DNA of 64,000 nt from Flavobacteriales bacterium (GCA_016700415.1 CP065018.1:372001-436000), one strand, 5' to 3'. Numbered from the stretch's first letter, positions 16,247 through 24,368 are shown. Notes: a model not told the origin generated them from the letters alone. Numbers and translations are program-made.

Positions 16247-16269
16247 CCGGGGAATTACTCCCCGGTTTT
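16247..16269 (+). terminator. Rho-independent terminator after the response regulator
   Basis: Stem CCGGGGA / TCCCCGG (7 bp, loop ATTAC) followed by TTTT, 21 bases after the stop codon. It separates the two-component pair from the next operon. Confidence 0.7.
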
Positions 16270-16378
16270 CAGTCGGCAATTTGAAGTGGTAATGTGGTTT
16301 GGCACGCGGGGCCTGAAAATCATTTTATCAATATCATCAAGCTTTTCCGGCCAATAATGATCCCGTTTCAACATCCCG

Positions 16379-16389
16379 GAACGGTTCCA
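16379..16389. promoter_or_regulatory. Short palindrome GGAACGGTTCC next to the sigma-54-like site
   Basis: A perfect 5+1+5 palindrome directly abutting the -24 element at 16390. It could be an operator; at this length it may also be chance. Confidence 0.25.
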
Positions 16390-16406
16390 TGGCACGCCTC
16401 TTGGCA
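16390..16406 (+). promoter_or_regulatory. Sigma-54-like promoter of the GDH-transhydrogenase operon
   Basis: TGGCACG, four bases (CCTC), TTGGCA. The -24 half is canonical; the -12 half has one extra G compared with TTGCA. The predicted transcription start falls at about 16417-16420, at or just before the ATG at 16418 (a second ATG is at 16424). It lies between the sigma-54 activator gene and its likely target operon. The same motif is at 9751-9767 on the other strand. Confidence 0.45.
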
Positions 16407-16417
16407 ATAGCGGCGCC

Positions 16418-16705
16418 ATGACAATGCAGAGCAACCGTGTAAAGCGCCGGACCGGTCCATCACCGGGGGTATGCGGCAACTGCGTGCATGGCGGGAATTG
16501 CGTGTTCCAACGGACTTCCCTCGTGCCGATCCTCTTATGCGAGGAGCACGAGGTGGAACCGGTTATAGAGCCCGTACACGTTACCACCAGACCGGAGCCG
16601 ATAACCCCAAGTGTATCTGGTATCTGTGGGACCTGTGATAATTTTGCCACTTGCGTGCTACGTTCCAACGAGCACATCACCTATCACTGCGAACACTACC
16701 GATAA
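16418..16705 (+). CDS. Small protein with two four-cysteine motifs
   Basis: Ninety-five residues with an internal duplication. Unit 1: C19-x2-C22-x5-C28-x12-C41 followed by EEH; unit 2: C70-x2-C73-x5-C79-x11-C91 followed by EHY. Each unit could hold zinc or an iron-sulfur cluster; the Pro/Thr/Val linker between them (residues 45-66) looks disordered. Related single-unit proteins with a C-terminal HCEEY-like end occur in various anaerobes, of unknown role. It is the first gene of the operon, seven bases ahead of the glutamate dehydrogenase gene, so a redox- or nitrogen-linked role is plausible. Confidence 0.7.
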   Translation: MTMQSNRVKRRTGPSPGVCGNCVHGGNCVFQRTSLVPILLCEEHEVEPVIEPVHVTTRPEPITPSVSGICGTCDNFATCVLRSNEHITYHCEHYR

Positions 16706-16712
16706 CCCTCAA

Positions 16713-18002
16713 ATGACAACGAGAACCGTCGAAAAGCCCGTCCGCAAGGAAGGCATGTATGAAGTGGTCATGGAGCAATTTTCCCATGCCGCCGACATCA
16801 TGGACCTGGACCCGGGCGTCCGCAAGATCCTGGCCAAGACCAACAGCGAGATCGTGGTCCACTTCCCCGTGCGATTGGACAGCGGCAAGATCGAAGTGTT
16901 CACCGGCTATCGCGTGCAGCACAACAACGCGCTCGGGCCCTACAAGGGCGGCTTGCGTTACCATCCCACGGTGGACATTGACTCAGCGCGCGCCTTGGCC
17001 ATTTGGATGACGTGGAAGACCGCGTTGGCCGGCCTGCCGTACGGCGGTGCGAAAGGCGGCATCCAGATCGATCCCAAGCAATACTCGCAGGGTGAGCTCG
17101 AACGCATCACGCGCCGTTTCACTTATGCGCTGGGCGACAACATCGGCCCCGACCTGGACATTCCGGCACCGGACGTGAACACCAACGCGCAGATCATGGC
17201 ATGGATCGCGGACACGTTCTCCTCCACCAAATCCCCCGCTACGCGCTTCGCTAATCTGCACGTGGTGACCGGTAAGCCTTTGGGCGCCGGTGGGCTGGAA
17301 GGACGCGACCGGGCCACAGGCTTTGGCGTGGTGGCCAACCTGAAGTCGTGGGCCACACGGCACGATCACGAACTGAAAGGCATGCGCTTTATCGTCCAGG
17401 GCTTCGGCAACGTGGGCTATTGGACCGCGCACTTCCTGTTGAAGGAAGGGGCCGTTCTCATCGCGGTGCAGGACGCAACCGCCACCCTTCACGACCCCAA
17501 GGGCATCGACCCGGAAGCGTTGCTGGCGCACAGTGACGCGAACGGCCGCAACATCAAGGGCTTTGCCGGCGCGAAGGAAATGGAGCCGAAGGACTTCTGG
17601 GCCTTGGAATGCGACATCGTCGTTCCCGCGGCATTGGGCAATCAGATCACCGGCGAGAACGCGGGCGGCATCAAGGCGAAAGTGGTGGCCGAAGGGGCCA
17701 ATGGACCGGTGAACACCGCCGGCGAGGAGATCCTGCGCAAGAACGGGATCGACATCATCCCCGACATCCTGTGCAACTCCGGCGGCGTGATCGGCAGCTA
17801 CTACGAGTGGTTGCAGAATAAGCGCAGCGAGATCTGGAAGATCGACGAGGTGCTGCGGATGATCCACGACAAGGTCGACATCGCCTTTGCGCAAGTGGTT
17901 GCCACATCGGCGGAGTTCAAGGTGGACTGGCGTACCAGCGCCTACATCGTGGCTCTCCGCCGCTTGGAGAAGACCTATAAGGAGCGCGGTATTTTCCCTT
18001 GA
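16713..18002 (+). CDS. Glutamate dehydrogenase (Glu/Leu/Phe/Val family)
   Basis: A 429-residue hexamer-type amino-acid dehydrogenase. The substrate-binding part carries GPYKGGLRYHP and LPYGGAKGGIQIDP (catalytic Lys near residue 114); the cofactor domain has IVQGFGNVGYWTAHFL. Length and motifs fit NAD(P)-dependent glutamate dehydrogenase, which interconverts glutamate with 2-oxoglutarate and ammonium; cofactor preference cannot be read with certainty. The ATG at 16713 is used although the frame extends into the preceding gene. It lies just upstream of the transhydrogenase genes, which interconvert the NADPH and NADH it may use. Confidence 0.9.
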   Translation: MTTRTVEKPVRKEGMYEVVMEQFSHAADIMDLDPGVRKILAKTNSEIVVHFPVRLDSGKIEVFTGYRVQHNNALGPYKGGLRYHPTVDIDSARALAIWMTWKTALAGLPYGGAKGGIQIDPKQYSQGELERITRRFTYALGDNIGPDLDIPAPDVNTNAQIMAWIADTFSSTKSPATRFANLHVVTGKPLGAGGLEGRDRATGFGVVANLKSWATRHDHELKGMRFIVQGFGNVGYWTAHFLLKEGAVLIAVQDATATLHDPKGIDPEALLAHSDANGRNIKGFAGAKEMEPKDFWALECDIVVPAALGNQITGENAGGIKAKVVAEGANGPVNTAGEEILRKNGIDIIPDILCNSGGVIGSYYEWLQNKRSEIWKIDEVLRMIHDKVDIAFAQVVATSAEFKVDWRTSAYIVALRRLEKTYKERGIFP

Positions 18003-18004
18003 GC

Positions 18005-19126
18005 ATGGTGCGGATCGGGATATTGAAGGAACGTGCTGACCGTCGCGTCACCGTATTGGCCCCTGCGGGAGTGGAACGGCTGAAAGACAAGGCAGAGATC
18101 CTTGTGCAGCGGGACGCGGGGCGGTCCGCCGGCTTTACCAACGACGCCTACGAGGCCGCCGGGGGGAAGTTGATGGGCTCTGCGGAGGAGGTGATGTCCG
18201 GGGCGGACATCCTGTTGAGCTACGACCATCATTACGATGGCGAGGAACTCAACGGTGACAAGACCTTCATCGGTGTCTTCAATTTCCTCTGGATGCCGGA
18301 GCAGGTGGGCCGCTATCTGCATCCCGGCGTCACCGTGCACAGCTTGGACCTGATCCCGCGCAGCACCTTGGCGCAGGCCATGGACGTGTTGTCCTCGGTG
18401 GGTTCCATCTCCGGCTATCAGGCCGTGCTGCTGGCCGCTGAGCGTTCCTTGGCCACTGTGCCGATGATCACAAGTGCGGGCGGCACCTTGCGGCCTGCGC
18501 AGTTCCTGGTGATGGGCGCCGGGGTGGCTGGCCTGCAGGCCATTGCCACGGCGCGCAGGCTCGGTGCCGTGGTGAAGGCCTACGACGTTCGCGCCGCATC
18601 GAAGGAGGAGGTGGAAAGCTTGGGCGCGACCTTCATCGAGGTGGAGGGCGCGGTGGACGACAGCAATGGCGGTGGATATGCCTCCCAGCAGTCCGAGGCC
18701 TTCCTGCAAAAAATACGGGACCGCATCCACGAGGAAGCATCCAAGGCGGACGTTGTCATTACCACGGCACGGGTCCCCGGGAGAAAGGCACCCTTGCTGA
18801 TCACCGAGGAGATGGTGATGGGCATGAAGCCCGGTGCCGTGGTGGTGGATATTGCTGCCGCCACCGGAGGGAACTGCGCATTGACCAAGGCGGACAAGAC
18901 AGTGATGCACAACGAAGTGACCATCCTTGGCCCCACTTCCATCGAATGCAGCTGCGCGCACAGCACGTCGTTCCTGCTCTCGAACAACTATGTCGCGTTC
19001 ATTGAGCATTTGCTCAAGAACAAGGAAGTTGACGCCGACGACCCCATCCTACGGTCCACGCTCGTGGTACGGGACGGTGCGTCGGTGAACGAGCGGGTCC
19101 TTGCCCTGCAAACGGCCGCAAACTGA
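18005..19126 (+). CDS. pntAA: NAD(P) transhydrogenase subunit alpha part 1 (PntAA)
   Basis: A 373-residue peripheral NAD(H)-binding domain I of proton-translocating transhydrogenase in its three-subunit form. Visible motifs: MVRIGILKERADRRVTVLAP at the N-terminus, FLVMGAGVAGLQAIATA (NAD-binding glycine loop), and VVDIAAATGGNCALT near the C-terminus. It starts 2 bases after the glutamate dehydrogenase stop; a TTG at 17999 is an alternative start. It works with PntAB and PntB in the inner membrane to drive NADP+ reduction by NADH using the proton gradient. Confidence 0.92.
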   Translation: MVRIGILKERADRRVTVLAPAGVERLKDKAEILVQRDAGRSAGFTNDAYEAAGGKLMGSAEEVMSGADILLSYDHHYDGEELNGDKTFIGVFNFLWMPEQVGRYLHPGVTVHSLDLIPRSTLAQAMDVLSSVGSISGYQAVLLAAERSLATVPMITSAGGTLRPAQFLVMGAGVAGLQAIATARRLGAVVKAYDVRAASKEEVESLGATFIEVEGAVDDSNGGGYASQQSEAFLQKIRDRIHEEASKADVVITTARVPGRKAPLLITEEMVMGMKPGAVVVDIAAATGGNCALTKADKTVMHNEVTILGPTSIECSCAHSTSFLLSNNYVAFIEHLLKNKEVDADDPILRSTLVVRDGASVNERVLALQTAAN

Positions 19127-19131
19127 CCTTC

Positions 19132-19458
19132 ATGGACTGGAGCTACAGCATAACCCCCATTGACGGCGTGTTCGTACTCGCGCTGAGCCTGCTGCTGGGC
19201 TTCGAGGTGATCAAGAACATACCGGCCGTGCTGCACACACCGCTCATGTCAGGGTCGAACGCCATCAGCGGTATCATCCTTTTTGGTGGTATCGTGCAAT
19301 TGCTCAATACGCCACTGGACCATGGCTGGACCCTCGCTGCGGCATCGCTTGCGGTGCTGCTGGGTTCCATCAATCTGGCCGGGGGCTTTTTCGTCACACA
19401 CCGCATGCTTTCCATGTTCAGCGTGAAGCGCAAACCCGCCAAGGGTCCGAAAGCATGA
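19132..19458 (+). CDS. pntAB: NAD(P) transhydrogenase subunit alpha part 2 (PntAB)
   Basis: A 108-residue membrane subunit with three to four hydrophobic helices: GVFVLALSLLLGFEVIKNIP, the characteristic HTPLMSGSNAISGIILFGGI motif and LAAASLAVLLGSINLAGGFFVTHRML. It forms part of the proton channel. It starts six bases after pntAA and overlaps pntB by four bases (ATGA). Confidence 0.92.
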   Translation: MDWSYSITPIDGVFVLALSLLLGFEVIKNIPAVLHTPLMSGSNAISGIILFGGIVQLLNTPLDHGWTLAAASLAVLLGSINLAGGFFVTHRMLSMFSVKRKPAKGPKA

Positions 19459-20834
19459 TGATGCAGTTCGCATATCTATTTGCCACTGTGGGGCTTGTGC
19501 AAGGCCTCAAGTTCATGGGCGATCCCGCCCGCGCTAAAACGGGGAACATGCTGGCAGCCGCCAGTGTGGTACTTGCTTTGGCAGCCGTGGTGGTGGCCAC
19601 TGGTTGGGCGGGGTCGACCCACTTGCTTCTATTGCTGGGCCTGCTTGCCATGGGCACCGTGATCGGAAAGGCATGGAGCAACCGTGTGGCCATGACCGCC
19701 ATGCCGCAGTTGGTGAGCATCTTCAACGCCTTGGGCGGTGCTTGCGCGGTGGTGCTGGGGTTGAACGAGGTTTATGGAACGGGCACTCCGGTGGACAATA
19801 AACTGCTCGGTAGCGTATTGATCCTTGCCACCCTTTTCGGCGGGGTGGCCTTCACCGGCAGCATGGTGGCATTTTTGAAATTGGTCGGCCGCAAGCTGCC
19901 CCGCCCCGCACAAGCCCACAAAGTGCTGGCGCGGGTGCTGCTCATCTTGTTGGTGGCGGCGGTGATCTATTACCTCGCCATGCCTGTGGACGCATCGGCG
20001 TACCCCGCGCTGTTGCTGGGCATTGCCATTGCGGCGTTGGCGTACGGCGTGTTCCTCACGTTACCGATCGGCGGCGCGGACATGCCCGTGCTGATCTCGT
20101 TGCTGAACGCTTTGACCGGTGTGGCCACCTTGTTCGCTGGCCTGCTCTTCCATGACCCCGTGATGATCATCGGCGGCATTCTCGTGGGCGCTACCGGCAT
20201 CCTGCTCACCCTGCAGATGTGTTCCGCGATGAACCGTTCATTGGGCGGTGTGCTTGCTGGAAAGATCATTTCGGGCAAGAGCACTCAGTCCGAAGCAGAG
20301 CAGGACATCCGTTCCATCACTGCTGTGGAAACCGCGTCGTTGCTGGCCTTCAGCAAGCAGGTGGCCGTTGTGCCCGGTTATGGCATGGCCGTTTCGCAAG
20401 CACAACGCGAGTGTTTTGCGTTGCAGGAAATGCTGAAAGGAACCGGCGTGGACCTGCACTTCATCATCCACCCCGTGGCCGGCCGCATGCCCGGGCACAT
20501 GAACGTACTGCTGGCCGAGGCGAACATCCCGTATGCCTCCGTGCTGGAGATGAGCGAGGTGAACAACACCATGGAGCACTACGACACCGTGCTGGTGATC
20601 GGGGCCAACGACGTAGTGAACCCTGCGGCGGAGAACGATACTGATAGCAGCATATACGGCATGCCCATCATCCGTGCGTACAAGGCCAAGCAGTTGGTGG
20701 TGATGAAACGCAGCATGGCCAAAGGCTACTCCGGCGTGGTGAACACATTGTTCGACCGGCAGAACTGCAAGGTGCTCTTCGGCGATGCGAAAGAGAGCCT
20801 TTCAGCCATCATCACAGAACTCAAACGCATTTGA
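19455..20834 (+). CDS. pntB: NAD(P) transhydrogenase subunit beta (PntB)
   Basis: A 459-residue protein of usual length. The N-terminal ~260 residues are eight to nine membrane helices of domain II (MPQLVSIFNALGGACAVVLG, GADMPVLISLLNALTGVATL); the C-terminal ~180 residues are the NADP-binding domain III (VVPGYGMAVSQAQ, HPVAGRMPGHMNVLLAEA, VLVIGANDVVNPAAENDT, MKRSMAKGYSGVVN). It completes the three-gene enzyme; its start overlaps the pntAB stop. Confidence 0.94.
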   Translation: MMMQFAYLFATVGLVQGLKFMGDPARAKTGNMLAAASVVLALAAVVVATGWAGSTHLLLLLGLLAMGTVIGKAWSNRVAMTAMPQLVSIFNALGGACAVVLGLNEVYGTGTPVDNKLLGSVLILATLFGGVAFTGSMVAFLKLVGRKLPRPAQAHKVLARVLLILLVAAVIYYLAMPVDASAYPALLLGIAIAALAYGVFLTLPIGGADMPVLISLLNALTGVATLFAGLLFHDPVMIIGGILVGATGILLTLQMCSAMNRSLGGVLAGKIISGKSTQSEAEQDIRSITAVETASLLAFSKQVAVVPGYGMAVSQAQRECFALQEMLKGTGVDLHFIIHPVAGRMPGHMNVLLAEANIPYASVLEMSEVNNTMEHYDTVLVIGANDVVNPAAENDTDSSIYGMPIIRAYKAKQLVVMKRSMAKGYSGVVNTLFDRQNCKVLFGDAKESLSAIITELKRI

Positions 20835-20835
20835 A

Positions 20836-21243
20836 ATGACCAACCCGAAATTGATCGTTTCCGCCAAGGAACGTGACCTGATCATGTCCTGGATCATCGG
20901 CTTCACCCCCGCCGACATCACCGTGCAAGAAAGCCTGGACCTGCTCTTCGAGGAATTGAAGCAGGCGGATGTCCGCGAAGAGAAGGACCTGCCCCAAGAC
21001 GTGGTGAGGGTGAACAGTGTGGTGACTTTCCAATCCCCGACCGCACGAAAGGAGAACCTGCAGCTCGTAATGCCGAAGGACGCGGACCTCAAGGCCAATA
21101 AGCTGTCCGTCTTCACCGTGATGGGCTCGGCCTTGATCGGTTACCAGGAAGGGGCGGACATCCACTGGCGATTGCCGAAAGGGGAGGAGACGATCCATCT
21201 GGAAAGGGTGGACAATTCCAAGGTTTTGGAACTGGAGGGATAG
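20836..21243 (+). CDS. Rnk / GreA-GreB C-terminal domain-like protein
   Basis: A 135-residue protein placed one base after the pntB stop, so surely cotranscribed. The C-terminal half matches the FKBP-like domain of GreA/GreB/Rnk: VVRVNSVVTFQ, LQLVMPKDAD, LSVFTVMGSALIGYQEGADI and IHLERV. The N-terminus (MTNPKLIVSAKERDLIMSW) is a short helix pair, not the long coiled coil of a true Gre factor. Rnk proteins bind RNA polymerase and influence nucleoside diphosphate kinase; why one sits in a transhydrogenase operon is not known. Confidence 0.75.
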   Translation: MTNPKLIVSAKERDLIMSWIIGFTPADITVQESLDLLFEELKQADVREEKDLPQDVVRVNSVVTFQSPTARKENLQLVMPKDADLKANKLSVFTVMGSALIGYQEGADIHWRLPKGEETIHLERVDNSKVLELEG

Positions 21244-21352
21244 GTCCGAAGGCAGGGACTCTGTTGCTGACGGGGCAACCACAACAATTCAACTTCACAT
21301 GTAGGGGTGGAATTTTTGGGGCCACCACTTTCATTTTCCGGGCGCAGTACGA

Positions 21353-21751
21353 TCAAGATGCAGTGAAACCCTTATTCGGTTTTGCTTGTGTCTTCACCGG
21401 ATACTTCGCGTTCATCGCCTCCACCTTCGCCATTACGATCGCCTTCACCAATGCTGCTGGCAAGGGCTTTTCAGGTGTGAAGCGGATCGTGCCTTTGCTG
21501 ACCTTGAAATCCTTCAATTCCGCATCGAAACCCTTCGGCATCATGCCATACAATGCGCAGTGGGTCTTGGCCGCGCCCATGTACAGCAACGGATGGCCGT
21601 TGTACCTGAAGCCCGGCAAGCCATAGCCGAAATACTCTTCGCACTTCGGAGCGGCGGAGAGGATCTGCTTGCGAAGCTTTTGCAAGGCTTTGGTCTGGTC
21701 GTCCGGCAACATCGTTAAGTATTCGTCAGTGTTCTTGGCTGAAGGTTTCAT
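21353..21751 (-). CDS. DUF1801 (YdhG-like) protein
   Basis: A 132-residue protein starting MKPSAKNTDEYL. Family pattern: QKLRKQILSAAPKCEEYFGYGLPGF, YMGAAKTHCALYG and SKGTIRFTPEKPLPAALVKAIV. It has a frataxin-like fold of unknown function, often linked with stress operons. An upstream alternative start at 21823 is rejected because it adds residues with no family resemblance. First of four small same-strand genes. Confidence 0.8.
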   Translation of the reverse strand: MKPSAKNTDEYLTMLPDDQTKALQKLRKQILSAAPKCEEYFGYGLPGFRYNGHPLLYMGAAKTHCALYGMMPKGFDAELKDFKVSKGTIRFTPEKPLPAALVKAIVMAKVEAMNAKYPVKTQAKPNKGFTAS

Positions 21752-21819
21752 GTTGGAATGTGCCGATGAGATGGTAGCACCATGCCACGTCCGGCTCCCG
21801 CTCGTCCCCCCATATCGGA

Positions 21820-22227
21820 TCAATCCACCGACGAAGTCCCCATCCAGAACACTTCCCAGATGTGGCCGTCCAGATCATTGAAGCTGCGGCCATACATGAA
21901 GCCGTGGTCCTCCGTAGGACGACATTCCGTCGCTCCCGCAGCGATGGCCTTGTCGTAGATCGTGTCCACTGCATCCTTGCTTTCGAATGAAAGGGCCAGC
22001 AGCACTTCGGTTTGCTTCGTCGGAACAGCGGCGGACTTCCCCTTCGGAAGGAAACGCGTCATACTTGTCGGCGTATGCAACATCGCGTAGATGGTATCGC
22101 TGATCACCAAGGCAGCCGCATCGTCGTTGGTGAACTGTGCATTGAATGAATAGTCGAGCGCTTCGAAAAAGGCTTTCGACTTGGCCAGGTCATTGACCTG
22201 CATGTTGACGAAGATCTGGGTGGTCAT
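21820..22227 (-). CDS. VOC / glyoxalase-bleomycin resistance superfamily protein
   Basis: A 135-residue vicinal-oxygen-chelate fold protein: IFVNMQVNDLAKSKAFFEALDYSF, then VISDTIYAMLHT, and the closing FNDLDGHIWEVFWM with the metal-ligand Glu. The second half of the metal site (GFMYGRSFNDLDGH) is intact. Such proteins bind drugs or act as small-molecule lyases or isomerases; the substrate is unknown. Starts at 22227 (MTTQIFVN). Confidence 0.82.
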   Translation of the reverse strand: MTTQIFVNMQVNDLAKSKAFFEALDYSFNAQFTNDDAAALVISDTIYAMLHTPTSMTRFLPKGKSAAVPTKQTEVLLALSFESKDAVDTIYDKAIAAGATECRPTEDHGFMYGRSFNDLDGHIWEVFWMGTSSVD

Positions 22228-22244
22228 GTTGTCTTGGATGGTTA

Positions 22245-22823
22245 TCAATGAATGGTTTCGCCGCGCTCCATCATCCCAATATAAAGCGCGAGCCGTTTGG
22301 TACGTGTTTCCTCTTTCTTTGCCGTATGCAGCCGGTGCAGGATCGCGTAGCGGTTGCTGCCGGTCAACGTCTTGAAGAACGCAGCAGCTTTCTTGTTCTT
22401 CATCAATGCCGCTTGCAGTTCCGGTGGAATGGTGATCGTCCTCGCCGGGGCGTACGCGTGGTCCCATTGGCCGTTCGCTTTGGCGATCCTTACTGTGGCA
22501 AGCCCAGCGGGTCGCATCAACTTGGCCTTGATCAGCTGTTGCACCTTCCTCTTGTTGATCTCGCTCCAGATGCTGCGTGGACCGCGCGGTGTGTATTTCT
22601 GCAAGAAGTAGGTGTCGTCATACTTGTTGCGGACCGCATCGATCCAGCCATGGCAGAGCGCTACTTCCAACGCTTCGGCATAGTTCACCGAAAGCACGTC
22701 GCTAGCCTTCTTCGCGATCTTGATGAAGATGCCCCGCGAGTTGTGGCCGTTTTCCGCAAGCCATGCGTCCCAAGCTTGCGGAGTTTCGAAGGAGATGATG
22801 GGCAGCTCTTTGGTCTCTGGCAT
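22245..22823 (-). CDS. YdeI/OmpD-associated family protein
   Basis: A 192-residue protein: ISFETPQAWDAWLAENG, FIKIAKK, YAEALEVALCHGWIDAVRNKYD, the hallmark FLQKYTPRGPRSIWSEINK, and a C-terminal bacteriocin-protection-like part (IPPELQAALMKNKKAAAFF, KRYAILHRLHTAKKEETR type). Homologues are associated with resistance to antimicrobial peptides in other bacteria. It is 17 bases upstream of the VOC gene on the same strand. Confidence 0.85.
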   Translation of the reverse strand: MPETKELPIISFETPQAWDAWLAENGHNSRGIFIKIAKKASDVLSVNYAEALEVALCHGWIDAVRNKYDDTYFLQKYTPRGPRSIWSEINKRKVQQLIKAKLMRPAGLATVRIAKANGQWDHAYAPARTITIPPELQAALMKNKKAAAFFKTLTGSNRYAILHRLHTAKKEETRTKRLALYIGMMERGETIH

Positions 22824-22864
22824 TTCTGTTCTGTGGTATTAAGTATCGCTGATCGCGCCTGTAT

Positions 22865-22883
22865 GTCGACCCGGTGGGTCGAC
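22865..22883. repeat. Perfect hairpin GTCGACCC-GGT-GGGTCGAC
   Basis: An 8-bp perfect stem with a 3-base loop in the 88-bp gap between the GyrI-like and YdeI-like genes. No T-run follows, so a terminator is unlikely; a REP-like palindrome is more likely. Confidence 0.5.
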
Positions 22884-22911
22884 GGTACAGGTGCGCTGAA
22901 CGGATCGCGTG

Positions 22912-23376
22912 CTATTCTCCGATCACGCAATTCAGCTCCGTGCGGTATTCCTTTGGATCTTTCACCTCAGCCGGGTTGATCAAGTAGCACTCCCAAAAAC
23001 GCCCTGTTCCGTTCAATTTCTGTGCGTTTACCCACCTCTCCAATTCGCCCCATGCTTGCCCAAGTCCTTCGTATGGCCCGTGGTAAACCGAGCGCACAAC
23101 CTTCTCCGCAGGCAACGAGCCGTTGACCACACGCCCTGTTGGCTTGATCGCCTTCGGCACCGGGAAGCCGATCTCAAAGTCAAACGTGTCCGCTGGGCGG
23201 CGGTGATGATAGGAGAACATCGGACCAGCCGGTTGAAGACCATGGTCCGTCAGCGCTTTGAGGATCTCCTGTATCGCCGGGTCCATGTACTTCGGCATGT
23301 CGCGGCCGGGGATCTGTAGGTGGATCACGGCGGTAGGCAATTCCATGGTAGTGATGATCTCAGGTGTGGTGTTCAT
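22912..23376 (-). CDS. GyrI-like small-molecule-binding domain protein
   Basis: A 154-residue stand-alone effector-binding domain of the GyrI/BmrR C-terminal type: TAVIHLQIPGRDMPKYMDPAIQEI, AGPMFSYHHR, FDFEIGFPVP, VVRSVYHGPYEGLGQAWGELE and WECYLINPAEVKDPKEYRTEL. It likely binds small hydrophobic or drug-like compounds, or shields gyrase. It heads a minus-strand run that also contains YdeI, VOC and DUF1801 proteins. Confidence 0.83.
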   Translation of the reverse strand: MNTTPEIITTMELPTAVIHLQIPGRDMPKYMDPAIQEILKALTDHGLQPAGPMFSYHHRRPADTFDFEIGFPVPKAIKPTGRVVNGSLPAEKVVRSVYHGPYEGLGQAWGELERWVNAQKLNGTGRFWECYLINPAEVKDPKEYRTELNCVIGE

Positions 23377-23601
23377 GGTCTTGCAGTTAATGATCGTTCA
23401 CTTCGCGGAGACACTCTGCCAAACGATCTGGTCCAGTTGGTTGACGCCCGGGTCGCCTTCCGGAAGCAGGAACGAAGACCATCACTTCAGTCATCGAACT
23501 CCGCGCCCGACCTATCGGAGGGTTCCCCATTACGCTTTACGGGCATCCACGCAACTGCGATGAATTAGCCTTGCCGGTGGGGCATCGGCCATGTGCCACG
23601 C

Positions 23602-24273
23602 TCAATCCCCCGTGTCAGGAGGAGGCACAGCACCAAAGAGAATGTAGCGGTAGGGCATCTTCTTGTACAGGATGCCCACGTCGCCGTAGCCGAATTCAGT
23701 GACCTCATCCGCCACGGTGTTGAAGCCCATGCGTTGGGAAAGTGGCGGTCCCTCCGGGGTTTGTTGCGGGATGTAGTTCACCAGGTAAAAGGTGTGCGGG
23801 TCCCGCACGCCTGCCATTAACTGCGCGAACCAGGCCTGCCGATCACCTAACTGGGAGTATTCCCGAGTGATCAATGCCAAGTCCACCTCATTGGGTATGA
23901 GCCCGGTCACGCCGGGGGTGGTCAGCCGGACGAGCAAGCGTTCGTCACCGATGCCCTCTGCCTTCTTGCGCGCCTCCAAGGCGGCGATGTTCGCAGGGTT
24001 GTCGTCGATGGCCAGTACCCGGGCCCCGGCCCCCAGCAGTTTCCATGTATAGTAACCGTCCCCGGCGAACATGTCCGCCACCACTTTACCTTGAAGGGGA
24101 CCCATGACGGTGAGCAACGAATCGCCGCTGCTCCAGTCATCGGAGCCATTCTGGGCCGTGCCCTGAGCCGGATCCACAGGGGCAGGCGTGCCCCCGCTTT
24201 CAGGCTGTTCAGGTGTGGTGCAACCGGCCAGAAAAAGACCGCCGATCAGGCAAAGTGGAAGCAATTGGCGCAT
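23602..24273 (-). CDS. Lipoprotein with a class I SAM-methyltransferase fold
   Basis: A 223-residue protein. The N-terminus is a lipoprotein signal (LPLCLIGGLFLAGC; the Cys is followed by a 40-residue Pro/Gly/Ser linker). The rest is a Rossmann-type methyltransferase: GKVVADMFAGDGYYTWKLLG (motif I), VLAIDDNPANIAALEARK (acidic residue of motif II) and VDLALITREYSQL (motif IV region). Enzymes using S-adenosylmethionine are not expected outside the cytoplasm, so either the Cys-containing segment is not processed or the fold has another role. Homologues of this kind are known in Bacteroidota but not characterised, to my knowledge. Confidence 0.7.
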   Translation of the reverse strand: MRQLLPLCLIGGLFLAGCTTPEQPESGGTPAPVDPAQGTAQNGSDDWSSGDSLLTVMGPLQGKVVADMFAGDGYYTWKLLGAGARVLAIDDNPANIAALEARKKAEGIGDERLLVRLTTPGVTGLIPNEVDLALITREYSQLGDRQAWFAQLMAGVRDPHTFYLVNYIPQQTPEGPPLSQRMGFNTVADEVTEFGYGDVGILYKKMPYRYILFGAVPPPDTGD

Positions 24274-24356
24274 GGACATTTCTTGAGGGGACCAATTTAA
24301 GGGGGACCAGGGAAGGAGTGATCGCCCAATATATTCACCATGGAAAATAATTCGAT

Positions 24357-24364
24357 TAACTTTG
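24357..24364 (+). promoter_or_regulatory. -7 box TAACTTTG just before the MarR gene
   Basis: A perfect TAnnTTTG four bases before the ATG at 24369. With a start site a few bases downstream, the message would be leaderless or start at the next in-frame ATG (24396), which has AAGGAG upstream. Confidence 0.45.
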
Positions 24365-24368
24365 CATC

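Noticed and set aside
16310..16326. Another sigma-54 site (TGGCACG at 16310)
   Set aside because: The -24 half is good but no TTGC-like -12 half follows at any suitable spacing.
22865..22883. Terminator at the GTCGACCC hairpin
   Set aside because: No T-run on either side; kept only as a palindrome.
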